From positions 1-64,000 of the forward strand of contig DDFE01000197.1 in the NCBI GenBank assembly GCA_002336985.1: a stretch of DNA of 64,000 nucleotides, given 5' to 3'. Positions 62,501 through 64,000 of this stretch are shown one piece after another. Made by a program: the position numbers and the translations under genes. Within the stretch, counting starts at the first letter, position 1. Each line of letters starts with the position of its first letter. The stretch comes from Sphingomonadales bacterium UBA1936 (GTDB taxonomy: Bacteria; Pseudomonadota; Alphaproteobacteria; Sphingomonadales; Sphingomonadaceae). The notes beneath the pieces are model-generated. The model did not search any database. It was not told the DNA's origin and saw nothing but the letters and a program-made list of their open reading frames with translations.

Positions 62501-63604
62501 TTGAAGCAGCGCGACGACTGGCACCTGACGGATGCACTCGATTATGAACATGGAAGGGGCGATCCGTTCGCCGCAGCGGTACGCGCTACGCGCATGCCCA
62601 TGGTCATTACCGATCCTGCGCAAGCCGACAATCCGATCGTCTTCTGCAACGTCGCCTTCCAGACGTTGACCGGATACGACCGCGAAGAAATTGTCGGTAG
62701 GAATTGCCGGTTTCTGCAGGGTCCGGAAACCGATATGGCGGCGGTGGCGAAAGTTCGCGAGGCGATCGAAGGCGGTCACGACGTAGACGTTGATTTGCTC
62801 AATTACCGGAAAGACGGCTCGACGTTCTGGAACGCGCTCTACATGTCGCCCGTCAAAGATATGGACGGCACGATACGCTTCTTCTTTGCGTCCCAGCTGG
62901 ATGTGACGGACCGGATCGAGGCGCAGACTGTCATTGCCAACCAGAAGCAGCTGGTCGAGCGAGAAGTCGAGCGTCGCACGGCAGACTTGCGGGCTGCGCT
63001 CGATGCGAAGACCCTGCTGCTTCACGAGGTCGACCACCGGGTCAAAAACAACCTCACGATGATTGGTTCGTTGCTTCGACTCCAGGTACGCACCATCGAC
63101 GATCCGGCGATTGCGTCCAAACTCGATTCAATGCTCGAGCGAGTCGACGCACTCGCCGTGGTTCATCGCCAGCTCTACCAGTCCTCCGACCTCGAAAAAT
63201 TCGATATGGGCAGCTTTGCACGCAGCCTCGTGTCCGATGTTGTTGGATCGAGTGGCCGGACCGACATCGCGCTGGATACCGATGCATGCTCGCTTTTCGT
63301 CGACGCCGCTAACGCGTCGGCGCTCGGCCTGATCCTGAATGAAATTCTGACGAACGCGGTGAAGCATGGTTTCGCCGACGGACGCCCCGGCAAACTCAGT
63401 CTCACGGTCCGGAATGGCAACGGCAGCGGGATGATCAGGATCTGCGACGACGGACCCGGGATGCCGTCTGCCAGGCGTACCAAGAGCATCGGCACATCGC
63501 TCATTACGCGATTGGCGCGTCAGGCGCAGGCGGAAGCCACTTGGAGCGACAACCGGCCGGGCACCTGCGTGACGATCACTTTCCCCAACAACGAGAAGCA
63601 ATAA
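62501..63604 (+). CDS. LOV-domain histidine kinase (blue-light sensor)
   Basis: The 367-residue protein has an N-terminal LOV domain with the flavin-adduct motif GRNCRFLQG (Cys69), a coiled linker (QKQLVEREVERRTADLRAAL), a HisKA_2 dimerisation domain with phospho-His179 in HEVDHRVKNNLTMIGSLLRLQ, and an ATPase domain (LILNEILTNAVKHGF; ICDDGPGMP). It begins at TTG 62501, with GGAGG 5 bases upstream; a TTG at 62486 would put that site inside the gene. It is directly followed by a response-regulator gene, its probable partner. Confidence 0.92.
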   Translation: MKQRDDWHLTDALDYEHGRGDPFAAAVRATRMPMVITDPAQADNPIVFCNVAFQTLTGYDREEIVGRNCRFLQGPETDMAAVAKVREAIEGGHDVDVDLLNYRKDGSTFWNALYMSPVKDMDGTIRFFFASQLDVTDRIEAQTVIANQKQLVEREVERRTADLRAALDAKTLLLHEVDHRVKNNLTMIGSLLRLQVRTIDDPAIASKLDSMLERVDALAVVHRQLYQSSDLEKFDMGSFARSLVSDVVGSSGRTDIALDTDACSLFVDAANASALGLILNEILTNAVKHGFADGRPGKLSLTVRNGNGSGMIRICDDGPGMPSARRTKSIGTSLITRLARQAQAEATWSDNRPGTCVTITFPNNEKQ

Positions 63605-64000
63605 ATGGCCGACGTGATGGACGTTCTGATCGTCGAGGACGAGATGCTTCTCGCCATGGATATCGAGGCCATGGTCGAGGATAGCGGGCACCGCGTCCTC
63701 GCTGAGGCGGCCAGTCTGCAAGACGTCGAAGCTCTTCCAAGCGATTTGAACCCCCAACTGGCGCTGGTCGACATACACTTGGCGCATAATTCTAATGGTC
63801 TTGATGTCTGCCAGTACATCCAGGAGCACTGGCCAGAGTCGCTGATCATCTTTGTGACGGCCAACGTGTCGAAGATTCCCAATGACTTCTCGGGTGCGCA
63901 CGGCGTTATCGCAAAACCATTCTCCCATGCGGGCGTCGTCAACGCGATCAAATACCTCGCCAACGGCGTTTTCGATCCGCCGCCGAGCGTGCCGCGGCCC
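63605..64000 (+). CDS. Response regulator (partial, cut by window end)
   Basis: The 132 codons seen encode a receiver domain: VEDE near the start, phospho-acceptor D56 (LALVDIHLAH), switch Thr in IIFVTANVSK and Lys in AKPFS. The final residues turn proline-rich (FDPPPSVPRP), so either a tail or a second domain may follow. It starts with the base directly after the LOV kinase stop (TAAATG), so the two are co-translated. It resembles the single-domain regulator at 33898. Confidence 0.9.
   Translation, partial: MADVMDVLIVEDEMLLAMDIEAMVEDSGHRVLAEAASLQDVEALPSDLNPQLALVDIHLAHNSNGLDVCQYIQEHWPESLIIFVTANVSKIPNDFSGAHGVIAKPFSHAGVVNAIKYLANGVFDPPPSVPRP

Overview
The window looks like chromosomal DNA of a sphingomonad (Sphingomonas-type alphaproteobacterium). 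The evidence is high-GC codon use, several HWE/HisKA_2 sensor kinases, LOV photoreceptors, a PEPxxWA-CTERM protein, a GGAAC-N16-GTT general-stress (EcfG-type) promoter, an ECF41 sigma factor with its two cognate promoters, and sphingomonad-style conjugative-element genes (DUF736, VirD2-like relaxase, trbI, DUF2274). All functional calls rest on reading motifs by eye; no database search was possible.

Region 1 (1-15 kb) is an integrated island. A 3' fragment of a tRNA-Leu(CAA) gene (71-123, minus strand) sits beside a tyrosine integrase, a tandem-HTH protein and an AlpA-like protein. The cargo looks like DNA defence. First comes a PLD-nuclease gene followed by a giant GHKL-type ATPase with a C-terminal DUF3883 domain (3007-8550). 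Second is a tightly overlapping four-gene minus-strand operon encoding ParB-like protein, DNA adenine methylase, a second ParB-like protein and a possible REase-fold protein (13478-8887). Third is a DUF1937 protein with a convergent, overlapping, AT-rich membrane-protein gene. The four-gene operon is the best candidate for an undescribed system.

Region 2 (15-36 kb) is accessory chromosomal DNA rich in signalling. It holds CorA, a TrxB-like flavoprotein, an EAL protein, an ECF41/carboxymuconolactone-decarboxylase locus, an HTH-membrane-repeat regulator divergent from a PEP-CTERM LamG protein across a palindromic operator, NTF2-like secreted proteins, a LOV-GGDEF-EAL protein, a GlxA-type regulator, an Hsp20 gene with a ROSE-like leader, HWE kinases, a response regulator and an IS6-family element.

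Region 3 (36-42 kb) is a fragment of a conjugative/integrative element: AlpA-like, RHH, relaxase, a nested inverted repeat that could be oriT, LepB-type peptidase, RHH/EF-hand fusion, DUF736, MNT-HEPN fusion and a sigma-region-4 protein. traG and the trb genes are absent. A broken trbI-DUF2274 remnant appears 15 kb further on (57.8-58.6 kb).

Region 4 (42.8-49 kb) is a six-gene overlapping operon: GGDEF*-EAL protein, LysM lipoprotein, Ser/Thr kinase, TagH-like FHA protein, PP2C phosphatase and PilZ protein. It resembles the threonine-phosphorylation control of type VI secretion, but no secretion structural genes are in view. Region 5 (49-64 kb) holds oxidative-stress genes (esterase, MsrA, MsrB, SDR, Zn-ADH, SRPBCC, DUF4142, large catalase, hemerythrin), the trbI remnant, an alpha/beta-hydrolase/LysR pair, an MBL-fold protein, and at the right edge a LOV histidine kinase followed directly by a response regulator cut by the window end.
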